Below, piece by piece: positions 14,729-29,700 of a stretch of 64,000 nt of DNA; the first letter of the stretch is position 1; the number at the start of each line of letters is the position of its first letter. Below the pieces are notes generated by a model. The model was not told the origin of the DNA and did not search any database. It saw only the letters and a list, made by a program, of their open reading frames with translations. The DNA is taken from positions 19,135,260 through 19,199,259 of the forward strand of contig NC_065530.1 in NCBI RefSeq assembly GCF_020184175.1. The letters are read 5' to 3'. The position numbers and the translations under genes are program-made. This DNA comes from Aphis gossypii (Eukaryota; Arthropoda; Insecta; Hemiptera; Aphididae).

Positions 14729-17700
14729 GTGAGTAAAACTTATCACAATTATGTTTAAATTTTTATTCATTTACATATTATTTAGACTCCATTAAGGAAT
14801 CCACTCTGGATTGAATACTTGCAGTACCTACGCGAAAACCAGCAATATATTTTTTAAAATTCGATTATATAATATTATTATCTATTTTTCTCGTTTATAA
14901 TGTTTTGGTACAGATTTTTGTTTTATAACAAAAAAAAAAAAAAAATCTGTAAATTTATGTACCTAACGAATTTGTACCTAAATATTATTTATTTAAAAAT
15001 AATATGATTATTAAATACTCTTTATAATTGAAGCCTTAAGAGTTTTATTAGCTAGGTACCTATTTAATTTAAGCTTATAAGAGGTACCTACTTATAATAC
15101 GCGCCCATTTAAACATAATATTTCGTAAAATATAATATAATTATTAATTAACTGTAGATATTCCTAGATAGGCAATCGGGTTAAAATAAATGGTGCCGAT
15201 ATTTAAAACGTTGCTCTATAGTGTTTATTTTAAAGTCAATATAATAGCTTTATGAAAAGTCCAACAAAAAATAGAATAATGATATTACATAGCATACATA
15301 TTATTATACACTATAGGTACTACTATAGTACCATTGATTAAATATATTAAGTATATTTAATCAATGATAGTACTTATTATACATACGTCATACATGTATC
15401 ATCACTATAGTGAATGCATTTCATTTAACAATATTTTAATCATTTACAAAAGCTATTTTATGGATAAACTATATTGTCACATATATGTTATGTTATATAT
15501 GTATATATATGTTATATTATAACGATTTAAATAAATATATATATATATATAAATTATATGTGGTCATATGGGGGGGGGACGTTAGCATGTTGGTAAACAT
15601 TAGTTTATCATTAAGTTTATATGTAGTGAGGGATGATAAGTCAAATTAATACGAAATGAAGTATAATAGTATCTCCTAATTTCCATTTTTAGTTAATTAT
15701 TTTTTTCAGTTATTATAAAAGAGAAACATTGTTAAATAATTTACCAGAAAAATTTTGATATTCTGATATAAGTAGGTATATTGCAATAAATTTTATATTA
15801 TATGCTTTTACACAAGGTTTTGATGATATTCAATAATATTTTTATGCAATCGTTATGTTTTTAGATAGTTTAAATGATTTATAGCATTTAATTTTACCAC
15901 AAGTCTATTTTTTAACTTAGTTCTATTTTAGATATCTATAACTTCTTTTGTGTACGTACAAACAATTTTAATTTAATATTTCAAAGCAAAATGATTTTCT
16001 GAAAAATGTTAATTTATAAGTATCGAATATTATTTTATTAATAAATTAAATAGAATAAAAATTTCAAATGTGAGGAACGCAAGTGTTATTACTCTGTTTA
16101 TTAAAACCTATTAGTTGATATTTATAAAAATTTGATTTTTTGCACAAAGTAAAATTATATAAAACTTTATTAAAAAAAACGCAAATTTAAATAGGATAAT
16201 ATCTCTGAATTGTGAAATTAATTATAAAAATATGTACCTGCAGCTGGAAAGTTTAAAATATTTAAAACAGTAGGTATTAATTATGTTTATACAATTGTTA
16301 TATAAATCTTAACTTTTTATATTCGAACAAAATATTAAAAGTACATTGTACATAAGTATTAAGTATATAATAATTAAATTTAACAAATAATACGTATTTG
16401 GGAATTAGTATTGACTATTGGATATTAATTTATAATAAGTAAAACATATACCTACGTATGTATATTAAATAATATAATATATTACTTATAAGTTATATTT
16501 AAATCCACTTTAAATTAACTTCTTATTATTAAGTTTAGATTATTTACATAATTATCAATTGTGCTTGTGATACATATATAATATATATATTATATTATAT
16601 GGTATATAGAAATATAAACAATATATGTACATAGATGCATAATGCCCACTAATATTTTTTTTCTTAAAAAAAAAAAAAATAATAATAATAACTCAACTTG
16701 TATGGATGAAAATGTCAAATAACATGTGACCTTTTTCGTACCCTTCTCTCGTCCCAAACATCTATTTACGACTTTATGTGCCCTTTGGATATCTGGTGTT
16801 TTCGTCTTCTATCCCTGGATTTATCATCAAACGCTTCGGGTGTCCTCCATCGAAAACGATTCCCTGGGGTCGGATAAAAAATTATCCTGCCATGACCTCT
16901 GTAAAAATAACAAATTTAACTCGGGATGATTTTTCTGTGAGTTGTTTATTGACCTAAATAGAAGAAAAACATGTCGTAAATGTGTAACTGCAAGTTCTTT
17001 TATTTGTTGTTTTAGATAATTTAAGCTATATTTGAAACTTAGCAGAATATGAGACTGATTATATAGAAATCACTTAATAAAAATTTAAGAACAGATTAAA
17101 AAGATGTATTAACTAAGAACTATTTTGAAAATGAAATCGCTTTATTTAGCCACTTACCTATTATATAACTTTCGCAATGACTCAAGTAAAATAGTATCAG
17201 TAGGTACTTTAAATTGTTATTATAATTTTGTATTAATTTGACTTAAATGGTAATAAATTATAATAATTGACTAAAATCAACAAAGTTATGTTTTCTTACT
17301 CATAAATTATAATTTTACTCAGTACATAATTAATTATTAAAAATGAATTAATTTTAAGTAACTTTAAAGATTTCGAATATGCAAACAGGATAATATAAGT
17401 ACTATATAGTTTAGTTGGGTGTCATCATTAATTTTACTACAAGATAAAGTATAATTAAACACACTATATAAGGTACATTGGAAATATTATTAATAATTTA
17501 TAAATATTAACATTCATCATTAAAATGTACTAATAAATAATAAACATACTAAACTTTATTTACATTACTGTATGAACAAAAAATTATACCTATTAACATT
17601 AGCTATTCAGAGCCGGAGTGAGGATCAATAATACCATAAAGTAAATAATGTTCTTCGCCTCCTTAAAAAAATAATACAGTTAAGTATTTTAAATAAATAC

Positions 17701-20700
17701 ATTATAATGTTTAAAAATACACATATCGCAAACAATTTTTCAGAAAAATTTTAAATCAAAACAACAATAAAAAATTAACGCATATCTATCAACTTTAATA
17801 TGTTAAATAATAATAATATATTTAAGAATAAGGAATAATACAATACTACCAGTTAATTTTGTTAATTCATATTTTTTGAATATTTTATAGGTTTAACCAA
17901 TTTATATATTTAATATTTATACGATCATTGTTTGAATCATAAAGGATGATTCACCAACATCTTTACTTTCATTTTTTCTTTAGTAATAAATATATTTAAG
18001 TTTTAGTTTCTATAAGGTTTAAGTATACTTAAGGACCATATTTTTAGTTATTTAGACGTTTTATACCAAGAGTGTCTTGTAATTTATTAAGTACTCCTCC
18101 TAACTTATTTTTTTCAATTTATAAATAGTCTATTTAGTAATTATTTAATTGATAAAACTAAGTTAATATTTAAACGAGTAATTTCTGAGTTTTTAATATG
18201 TATATACTACAGATAATAGTTAGGTATTAAGAAAAAATTTTTAAAAATAAAAATATTATACTGGATTTAGAAAAGAATAAAGTATTGCAACAATAGAACA
18301 TATCGTAAATTGTGTAAAGCATCTAAATATTTGAAAATATAGTCCACTATTATGTATCACAAATTTAAAAGCTCAGATTTTGAATAAATTCATTATTAAA
18401 GGGAAAATTCGGTGTGAGCATGCTGGTGAATCACTGTATATTAAAGTATGTTGAAATATGTATATAATATATATGTTTGATAATAATTTTTTATTTTATT
18501 TAACAATTATGTTCAAACAATTTTTAATTTAAAATATTGCTTTTGAATTTTATTTTTAAAGTTGAAATGTGAGTGAAACGAAGCATGATATAATGCTTTA
18601 TTAATATAATAATAATATTATAAATTTAAAAGTAATCTTAGTAAATATCACATTTGAAAAATCATTATTATTTTGTTAAAAACTTAAAACTACAATGTTG
18701 AAGTATTTTCAATATTACAAAAAATATAGTTTTTGGTTGATTTTCTTTGTGTGTAGGAAAGTTGCTAAGAAAATTGTAAAATGACCTATTTGAAGTACCA
18801 ACTAGACTCGATTTCCAATCAATATATATGGCTATTCAAACTTTTGTAGTACTCTTATACCCTAAATTATAGTTACAGAAAAAACATCAAGCTATACATT
18901 TTTAAAGGTTGGCCACTATTGCGTTTTTCTTTAGACTGTTTTCTATTATAATTTAAAAAATATTTTATTACGATATTCACACCTATAATGTGTAGTTTTT
19001 ATTTTTATTTTTTCTTCAACGGGTAACAATATAATATATCATTGTTTATTGTATGTACCATCTAATTAAGCTCACTGAATCAACAATAACTCATACCTTT
19101 TATTAATGAATACGTATTTTAAGCTGAGTTATAATACTATTTAATATATAATAAATTATAATTTATATACGTTTAGTAGTTATTTATAATTTATAAGCTC
19201 ATCATTATGCCATTTAATTAATTTTTAGTTGGTACCTTTAAAGTTAAATACCATATAATCCAGTTAGGTCAAGACATACATCATTTTAAAAACTATTAAC
19301 ATTTTTAAAATGTAATTTTAAGTTATTAAAAATTAAAATTTTCTAAAAAAAAAATACTTTTACTACTTACTTAATACGTATTTGTTATTTTCATCGATTT
19401 TTAAAATTATTTTCATTTTATTTATTTTCAATGAGAATTCCAATGTAGAATATTATTTTGTACTACTTCATAACATAAATCTCGAATTTTTGACTAGTGA
19501 ATCATAAGAATATAAAGTTTTTATGAGCCGAGTATTACAGGGGTCCTTTGCAAAATGTTAGTTTACTACTCCACAATCCACACATAGAAACTTTCAATTC
19601 TTCAAAATTATCTAATATAGTTTATTAAACCGTAACCGTTCGAAAATCGATTTTTATAAATCGAAATATTCTGCTATAGATTATGAAATTAAAAATAAAT
19701 GTTTCATTAAAACAGAAAAAAATTAATAAAATAGGATAATGCAATATAGTAAAATTAATTTATTTTCTTAAAATGTTTTATAAAGACTTAAAATTATGTA
19801 AAAGAAATACGACATACATTATCTAAGTTATTTCTGAAATACTAAGTTTTATGTTAAATGGATTTATTATACTCGTATGAATAAAGAACACTTATTATAT
19901 ATAAATGAATGTACATAATGTTTAAATTACAAATTATAGTTATTTATATACCTAAAAATATAATGTACCTATATTGTCTATTATATTTTTTAATATTAGT
20001 TTTTATTAATTTTCAATATTTCACATATAATTAATTATACATGAATATCATGATACGATTGTATCTCATAAATAAGAAATAGTATTCTTTTTATTTAATA
20101 TATAAATATTAAAATACATAATTACAATATTATACTTAAAAAATTATATGGTTTATAAAAAAACATTAAAAATAACGAATAAAAAATACTCTTTTATATA
20201 ATATATATGATGCTCATTAATTTTCTAAATTTATATTTCTTTTTGAGATCTTTGTCCAGAAATTAACATTAATGCCTATAATTTTCTTTAGTTATAAAAA
20301 TATAAATATTTAAGAACAATTTGAGCTAATAAAAAAAAAAGTAAAAATGTTATAAGTTTGGATTTATAAAATGTAATAAAAATGTTTTTCATTAAACATT
20401 GATGAAATAAGTAATAAATAAATTAAAGAAGTATGTAATTTAAGTATTTTTTATTTTACGTACTTTTTATGCAAAAGTTTAGTTTTTGACCTTCGGTGAA
20501 GTTAAATACCACTGTAAACTGTCGCTGTCATAGCATATGGCAGTGTCGAAATGTTCATTATCCTATTATGCCTGAAACTTCTACTTCCCTGCTTTATGCT
20601 TTCTCCCCCTTCTCCCGGTTTTATATATAAATCGATTCGTGTCAATCATGATTGACCTATAAGCCTTGAATAAAATAACGCTACTGCGATGAACATTTAC

Positions 20701-23700
20701 CATAACGATTTTAATGAAATTAGCAAAATATTATGTGAATTCAGAAGAAAAGCCTAAAACAACTTTCAACATCAAATACAAATTTATATTTATTAGTATC
20801 TATTTTATATTTTTATAATTTATATGAAATCATTTTATCGAATAGGAGTTTAAGCTTATCATATCGTTTATTTAGAGCTCATAGTCATTGTTCTTTTATT
20901 ATATGAAAACATATTATAAATCAATATATGTATTATGACAATGTGTTTTTTTCATATAAATAATCTTAACGTTATCAAAAGCTTATATATTATAAAAGAA
21001 CCTAATACATAATATAGATAACCAGGTAGAAACCCATCTACATAAAGTTAACTAAGAAATTTGAAATAGTTAATTTATCATGCTTAAAAGGGTTATGATT
21101 TGTAAATATTTAACATTATACTGTAATAAATGTAGGTATCAAAATAAAATATTTTTTTATTTTGATAAATTGTAATCGTTAAAACTAATAAATAATAAGA
21201 TATTCAGTTATTATATTCGTACTTATTATTCTAAAAGAATATAAAATATAGGTAGGTACTTACCTCTATACTGAAAACATACATTTTTTAAAAAATAAAA
21301 GGTTGGCATCTTAAATTATTCATAAAAGACATCGTCTTGTCTTCAAACTTAGTTTAGCGTAACTGTTGAAAGTTGTATTGCGTTCTATTTTCAATGGAAA
21401 ATAATATAAACATTAAAAAGTTCAAAAAGTTTAGCATTCAACTTAGATAGATTTATAAAATAGTGTTTATGGTTAAACCGAAAAGTGTGAAAATAATATG
21501 TACTTCTTACATTTGTAGGAAATTTAGTACAGAATGATAAATTAAGTTAGCAAATAGGATATTATCCTATACATTTGTTAATGTTTTTAAGACACGAACT
21601 TTCAGTCAACACTTCAGCAGACAAAAATATCTTTATTATTATATTTTCAAAGTCTTATACAGAATACTTTTATTCTGTAGTTATATACTCAGAATATGTA
21701 TTTGAATACTTTTCAAAAATATATTTAGAATGCATTACAGTCATACAGTAATTATTATACTCAATCATATTTTGCACTGATATAATTAATTAATGTTATA
21801 CATTTACATTTTAGTAATAACAAAAAATTATTATCGGAGTTTTCATGTTTATACTAAATTTTATGTTTTTAATAAGCACTAGCAAGGTTTATAATTTATA
21901 AACACTAATGTATATTTTTTTCCGGACAAACTTTAATTAAAATATAAAATATATTAATGAAAAAACATGCTTAGAAGTAAGAGTACGTATATTTGAATAC
22001 TTTAAAATATAAGAAAACTTATAAAAATACACTATAATATCATTATATTAAGTTGTTTATTATAAGTTGTATTATTTTAGATCTATTTTTTAATATAAAT
22101 ATAGTATTTTAGTAGGTAGGTACCTACTATTGCGCAGTAAGAAAATAAACTATACATTTAAAGCTTCTAATACAGTATACACGTATACTGTATAATTTAT
22201 ATAAGTATAGCGTCATGTATAAATAGGTACCTATTTAGATGTATTATGGGACTTCGAGTAAGAAATTTTGCGTTGTTACTATTATACTTAAACGATATTC
22301 TGTTAAAACGTGTAATGATTAATAGGAAACACTAAGAAATAAATACTTTATCTAAAAATAATAAGTACATTTATAGAGTGAATAATTTAACAATAAGCTT
22401 CAAACTATAAACTAGATATTATCTATTTTCAATTTATTTATTTTAATAAATTTTGATGTAGAAATTATTTTTATGGATTTAAAAATCCATAGGTACTTAA
22501 AATATTTTTAACAGTTATAAACTGATACGCCAAGTGAAGGAATATAATATTATTATTATACATAATATTTTGTACAAATTCTTAGTCTGAGTAATCTGAC
22601 TAAATCTTAAATGATACTTAGTCCCATAAAAAGAAAAAATAGATGTACATTGTATATCAAGCATATTAAATATTTACAAATTTAAATTTAAAACTGAACA
22701 TATTTCATTTTAACAATTTGAAAAATTAAACAAGCAATACAATTAAATAAATCAATACAAATGTATAATATAATACTTATTGTACATTAAACTGAATCAT
22801 ACAATAATTATTAACAATATTCTTTTCAAATTTCTAGACTTTCAAATCTTCAACAGTTGCTTCTTCTACAGCCACGTGTTATAGACGTGGTGCGCCAAGA
22901 TATGCTTTAGTAGATCAAAATACATCATTTGGTCGTGGGTCATTTCCAAACGATTACAATGATGACGGCCTTGACGATTATTTAAGTCACAGGTTAGTTC
23001 TTACAAATAAAAAAAAAATTATACCTATCATACTAAATATATTTTGGATATTCAATAAATTTAATAAACATCGTACGTATAATAACGAATATGGTTTACC
23101 CCCCTAAACTTGCGTAATAATATATTAAAAAATACCAATTAATATTTTTGAATTTATACAAACACAGTTTCACAAATATAAATGAGTGGATATTAAGTTA
23201 TGATAAGTTAATTTCAATAAAAAAACAAATGAATATTACAATAGAATATCTATAAATGATACATTACTTTGTTCCTTAAATATTTTATACATCCTATATT
23301 ATAAAGTTAACAATTACTATATTAAACAGATAATAATAAATATAACACTTATACCTATGGTATGCCTTTAAAAAATTGAAAACCTAAATGTATAAAAGAA
23401 AAAAACTATTTATCAATAATAGTACTAAGTACCTGTTACACCATTTATTATTTATTTGATAATAATAATAAACGCCCTTGTTAGGGCTCAGTGAAGATAA
23501 TGTGGATAACACTTATTAGCTATAGTTAAAACAATTATACGATTAATTATGCTATTGAATTAACAAAAATATGATAGTAAACATAAATAACGATAACTTA
23601 GAATACTATTCGATCTAGGGTGAAATGTGGACAGACAAGAATAATGAATATTAATTATATCTTATAATCCTACAATTAAAACTTTTAATCCATCAAAACC

Positions 23701-26700
23701 TAAATCAAATAGAAGCCGATGTCTCATCGTTTTTTTAAATGCCCTTGATATATGACTACTGACTTGTATCGACCTTGTACAGAGGTTGACGCGTACCTCG
23801 TGTATGTGACGTGAGTAGCTTTCGGAAGTCTGTTGTGACTCGGATGCTTCTGTTGTATAGTGATATTGTTAGCCCGACGTGTGCGCCACCGGTATAGACT
23901 GTTATATTATATTGTAGAGTGTAGACAGTAGGAGTCCACGAATATTATAATTAGACACACACACATACGAATATTATAACATAATAGTCTGTCAAACCTT
24001 GCGTTATTTCGTGTTAAAACACCATCCATTCATTTGGTATGTTCGTTTTTAGACACAATACTTATTATTTATTAATTATTATATATATAATAAAAGTAAA
24101 TTATTAACAATGTGTATTATGTATATTTTTGGGGTAAAAGGCGGTACTCGGCAGACGAATGTACCTTAGATACAGGTCGAAAATCTTTAACGTTCGATTT
24201 GTATGATAAGAAGCTTTCAGAAAGCATACACGACGTACAAAAGAAATTTCATGAAATCACTGTATACGAAAACACCTCTGTTAAAGGTAAATATTGCTAA
24301 GGTTATTTTCTTAATAGTATCTACCCACTAATTTATAATTATCAGATGTAGTTTTTATACATATCATAATTTAAAGTTATTTCTTCGGTTTAAATAATCA
24401 TTTTTTGAGAAACTATATTTTCTATACATACAGTAGTGAAAATCATAATAATATTATTACATGATAATATAATAATATGATAGAAAATCTTTTTAATAAT
24501 TAATATTATCTATTATTTAGAAAATTTTAGCTAAATAAATGCTACAACACAACTCAAAACTATTTGTTAAAACTTAAAAATGTGGTTATTAATTAATTTG
24601 GCATGATATTTATGTACACAAAGATAAATAATATACAACAAATATTATTATTATTTAAGTATTAAATTAAAATATTACTAAAACTAATGTTATTGAATTT
24701 TCTTTTGATAATTTTTGTTTATTAAAAGTATGATTAATAGTTATGCATTTAACAGTTGCAATATATAATTTTATTCACAATTACGCTATAAAATAAAAAA
24801 CATCTGTAGTTAATGTTGTATATATATATTGTCAATAATATGAACTATGATTTATGATATATTTTATGATACCAACAGTACTTAACTATTGTTTATTTAA
24901 TACAATAAATCTGAAATTAGTAGGTCTTTAAGACATCATAATCAATTTTTAAGATTAATATTTAATATAGAAACTATATATATTATGCAGTTTCGACAGA
25001 ATAAAAAGACAAATTAAAGCACTAAAATATATTCCATTATACATTTTTGACGATAAATTTACGATCCGTGTCATCATTTTTAATGATTATTTATTTTTAT
25101 AATTTCTACTAATTTACTACTCCACAATATAATTTTATCTGTGTTATTCATTAATCCACAAAAAAATTGCCATTTTCTATAGAATTGCTTTTTATCTACG
25201 CAAATGGAACAATACGTCATTCTTAAAATCAATTTTAGTTTATAAAACTCTAACTCGATTTAATTTTCATCAAATCGTGTGTTACGATTTGGTTTCCCCA
25301 TTAAATTGGTAACAGTATACTTTGCAATGCTGTTTCAGAGATGACACCAGAAATACCAGATCCAAGAGTGCGAACGCCACCAGAATTATCACGTATAAAT
25401 ACAGATGACCCAGCAGAATGTGTTCAGCAGATGTTAAAAGCTGCTAGAGACATGGAGTTGGAAACAGTTATTAATATTTTAACAAGCCATGATGAAGAAT
25501 TTTTTAGAAATAATATCAATGACACTGATTCTACAGGTCGAGTATGTACTGCCACATGAATATTCAGTTCAATAAAACAATAAAAAAATTTAATAAACAT
25601 TAGTAAAATATATTATATATACACTAACTGAGTATAACCTATATAATATCTATATTTTATACAAATGAGTCACAGCAATAGATATATATATTTTTAAATT
25701 TATAATATATTAGTGTGATATAGTTAAGTTATAGCCGTTATAGGTATAACAACTACCAAGTCATAATGCTGAAGTTATTTTTGCCTTTTTTTAATAAGGA
25801 AAAAATAAATGTTGATACATTAAATAAAAATTAAATTATCGCATAAAATTTAAATAAATGTTTTAAGTATAATATGATCTAATATTATTTAATGGAGGTA
25901 TTATGCATAATAAATTTAAAAGATTGTGCTTGTACAATTACTTAAACTTTTTTATCAGTAATTTAAAAAAAATTATTTATTCTCATCTTTTATTGAATTT
26001 AATATAAAAAAAAATTTAAGTGAAGTACCTATAGGTATATTAATTATTTTATGTATATAAAAATATTTTGTTATAATTTTATAGAAGTTGTTTTATTTAC
26101 ATATAATTTGAAAAGCCCTTGAAAAACGCTCAAAAACTATAACGCTTATTCAGCATCTTTGTAGATTGAAATTAAACAATGATGGAAATAAGTGATAAAT
26201 AATAATATTTTCCATAGGAAATTTTTAAAATTTTTTAATTAACTTCAAAACATTGTAAGAGTATCTATGAAAACCCCATTTACATATTAATATTTAATAT
26301 CTGTAATTTAAAAAAATCTAGAAGATAAAATACACATAAACTTATTAACAATAATAATTATTTATTTTTAGATGTTTTATATTATGAAAAAGATAAAATG
26401 TATAAAACTTTTAGGTATTAACGTATAATATAATATACATTATATATGCAAATCTAAAAAATAATTTATGAAATCTTTTGAAAAAGAGTATTTAATCTTT
26501 GTACTTCAAAAATATATCACTAAAAAAAATTGTCGATCTTAAAAATAGTTGCCACATAAAACGATAAAACTTTTTAATTTTTCTTCTACTAAGTACCCTA
26601 AATTGTCTAAATAATAATAATTTTAAAATATATGTAAAAGCTGAGTGATCAATTTAACTTATTATATGATTTTAAAATATAAATATAAAATTTTTATAAC

Positions 26701-29700
26701 GTAAATTATCAAGCGTCACATTTTTAACAATACTATCTTTTTACTATGTTGTTATTATTATTATTTTTCATATCCTTCATAGATTTAAGTCATCAGTAAA
26801 AATTTTAATATCATATTTATAAAGTTATTAAAATCTATAAATATTGTATATTGAATGAATCTATTTTTTTTTTTAATATTTATAGCAATTTATAAGTTTA
26901 AACAATAGTTATGAAATAATTCAATACTAACTATAAGTGCTAAATATTAAAGCTTAGAAAGTTATAAATAAATATACGAGTATATTTGTAAATTTGTTTG
27001 ATATTCACTATACCTGCTTATAAGTTAGAATATGCATTTCTGTTGTTATAGACGCTGTTGAGTTATATGGCATCGAGTGGCAATGTCGAAATAGTAGAAG
27101 AAATATTTAGAATACCCGACTTGAATTATAACAAACCGGACAATGAAGATAACACACCATTACATTTTGCATCGCAAGCAGGTTAGTATATTATTATGTA
27201 GTATTGTAGTTATAGTTTGAAGAGTGTTTTTTCAAGAGTTCGTTTGTAAACCAACATTTTTTTTTTTAATTATTTAAATGAAAACAAAAGAGGGAGTAGA
27301 ATGAGTGAAATTATAGAAAATTATTATTATTAATTTTATTACCTTTATTAATATGTCATATTCAATTAAGTTGATAGTAATAACTTATTTTATAATATTA
27401 TGAAAATAATGAAATGTTTTAAAGTTAATTATTATAGATAAATTAAAAAAAATATTTATATCAAACATATTTTATCTTATTAATATTATTAATGTAGGTA
27501 CAACATTTTTTTTTTATCTAAAGCCTAATATTTTTTACAATATCCAAAATGAAATTTATTTTCTTTTAGGTCAATCTGAAATTGTATGTTTATTATTGAA
27601 CAACTGTCTAAAACTAGAGATTGATGCCAGAAACTGTTTGGGGTTCACACCACTAATGAAGGCTGCTCTTCAGGGGCGTACGAAATGCGCGAAATTTCTA
27701 CTGTATGCAGGTATTACATTTATTAAATACTAAACAGTTTATAGTTTATCCCCTTTTCTGTTACCTATTTAACCTATTTTTTTAAAAGATAATGCATGTT
27801 GATTCGCAGTATGAAAACAGTATCCTAAGACCAAAATAAGGTTAAAGAAATGTTTTTAATAAAGCGTATTACTCATAATTACTTATTAAAACAAACTGTA
27901 AAATAATAATTGAATATTGATTTATTTGTAAATTCGTTGTTATTGGATATCAAATTTTACTTCCTAACTGAATATATAGATTTAATATGATAATATTTAT
28001 CACGTAGTTAAAATCTATATGATTGTATAACTGAGCATTTTTCCTCAAGGTTTTTTAAAATAATTTGTTGACAGAATTAATGATCAAATTGTGTGTGCAT
28101 ACATACGAAAGCATACACATGAAATTGATATATACATATTATATCATGTATTGAATATTATTATTATTTATAAATTTTAATATTAATAATAATGTAATAT
28201 TGTCCTAATGTCCTATAAGGTTATAAAAAACAAAATTTAAACTTGACAGTTGTAGATGATGTATATATATATATTATATACTATACATATAGTTATGGAT
28301 ATCGGATATGTTCTTTTCCAATCATGAAATGATTGTGTATTAGGTTAGAGTGGCCAATTCTGAGTCAATTAAAAATTATTTAGATACGCCAGAGAAAAGT
28401 AAAATCGTGATTCTAAGGAGGAGGTGAACGACTTTATAATATATCTTAGCTCATTGTTTGTGGTTTGCACTATATATTTTCCATTCATTGGAATTGATTT
28501 TTTTTTTTTTTTGAAGTTGACATATATAAGGTCTATTAAAGTGAGTTGTGAATGCAATGTCTTTGTATGTGTATTTTTTGAGTTTTTGCCAGTTTTCTAC
28601 TTTTATATTGCAATCGATATTGTTGTATCCAAGAATCTAGACGAATGAGAAAAATAAAAATAAAAATGTATATTAAGTTAATTTTGTAATACTCTTGAAG
28701 ATGTCTAATTCACTTAAAGAGTCCAAATATATAATTATTGATTGATTTTTCATTTTAAAAAAATGTATGTAGATTTAACCAGTAATGAGTATTATACGGT
28801 ACAGACATTGTTATATTTGGAAAATTAATATGATATTTGATTTTTGCTTATTATAATGATAGTTTTAGTTATAACAAATAACGATGCTTCTGGAATCACC
28901 TCATTAAATTTCAGAGTGCAATACTTCATTGTCTTTGAAGGAAAGGAAATGAGAAATGTGTGCATTGTTAGATGTATTCTTTTAGGCTAAAATAATAAAT
29001 TTATATAATGTATATTATGGGATTTGATCAGAAAAACTTTGTTTATTAAGTTTTTGAATGCTGATATTCGTTTTCTTTGCAACGTTATATGTAATGTACA
29101 ATATCCATTGTATTGAGTTGTATTCCAACTTAATTCTAACTTATTCTTAGTATGTTTTTGTCTTTTTTTTCTAGTGACATAAATCAATAATGCTTTCAAT
29201 TGGGCTACTTCTGAAAACTTTAATACTTCAATTCTTAAACCTGCATTGTGAATTAGGTCTAGTGTTTTTAGAATTGTTTTTTTTTTTGGCTACAGAACAA
29301 AATATTAAACCATATTCAAGGCTGAAAATATTAAGGCTTTGAGAATGCGTCTTAAAACTATAGTTCAAAAACATATATGTTATTGGTACTTAGTTAATGA
29401 CTAGATCTTAAGTTAAAATTTAAGACATACATTATTAATGTAATAAAACTTTTTATTAAATATATAATAAATTCCATAATTTAATTAGTTTTAATTATTA
29501 TTTGAATAATGATTAAACTACAGTTTTATTTAATTTCCAAGCACGAATTTTAAATTGCATTGGTATCTATTTGATACAAACGTCAATGATATTCGGTGGA
29601 TGTTAGTGCGGCTTAAGACTTCTCTATATCCCAGTTTTCTAAATATCTAAATAATAATATTGTTAAATTTGTATTAATCGTTTATTAATATTCTGTATTT

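Noticed and set aside
16726..16929. 67-codon plus-strand frame
   Set aside because: No family signature and no matching exon phase in the host gene; noted only as a composition island.
22992..25339. Direct splice from the 22992 donor to the 25339 acceptor
   Set aside because: Phase mismatch produces a stop after about 22 codons; an intervening exon ending at 24286 resolves it.
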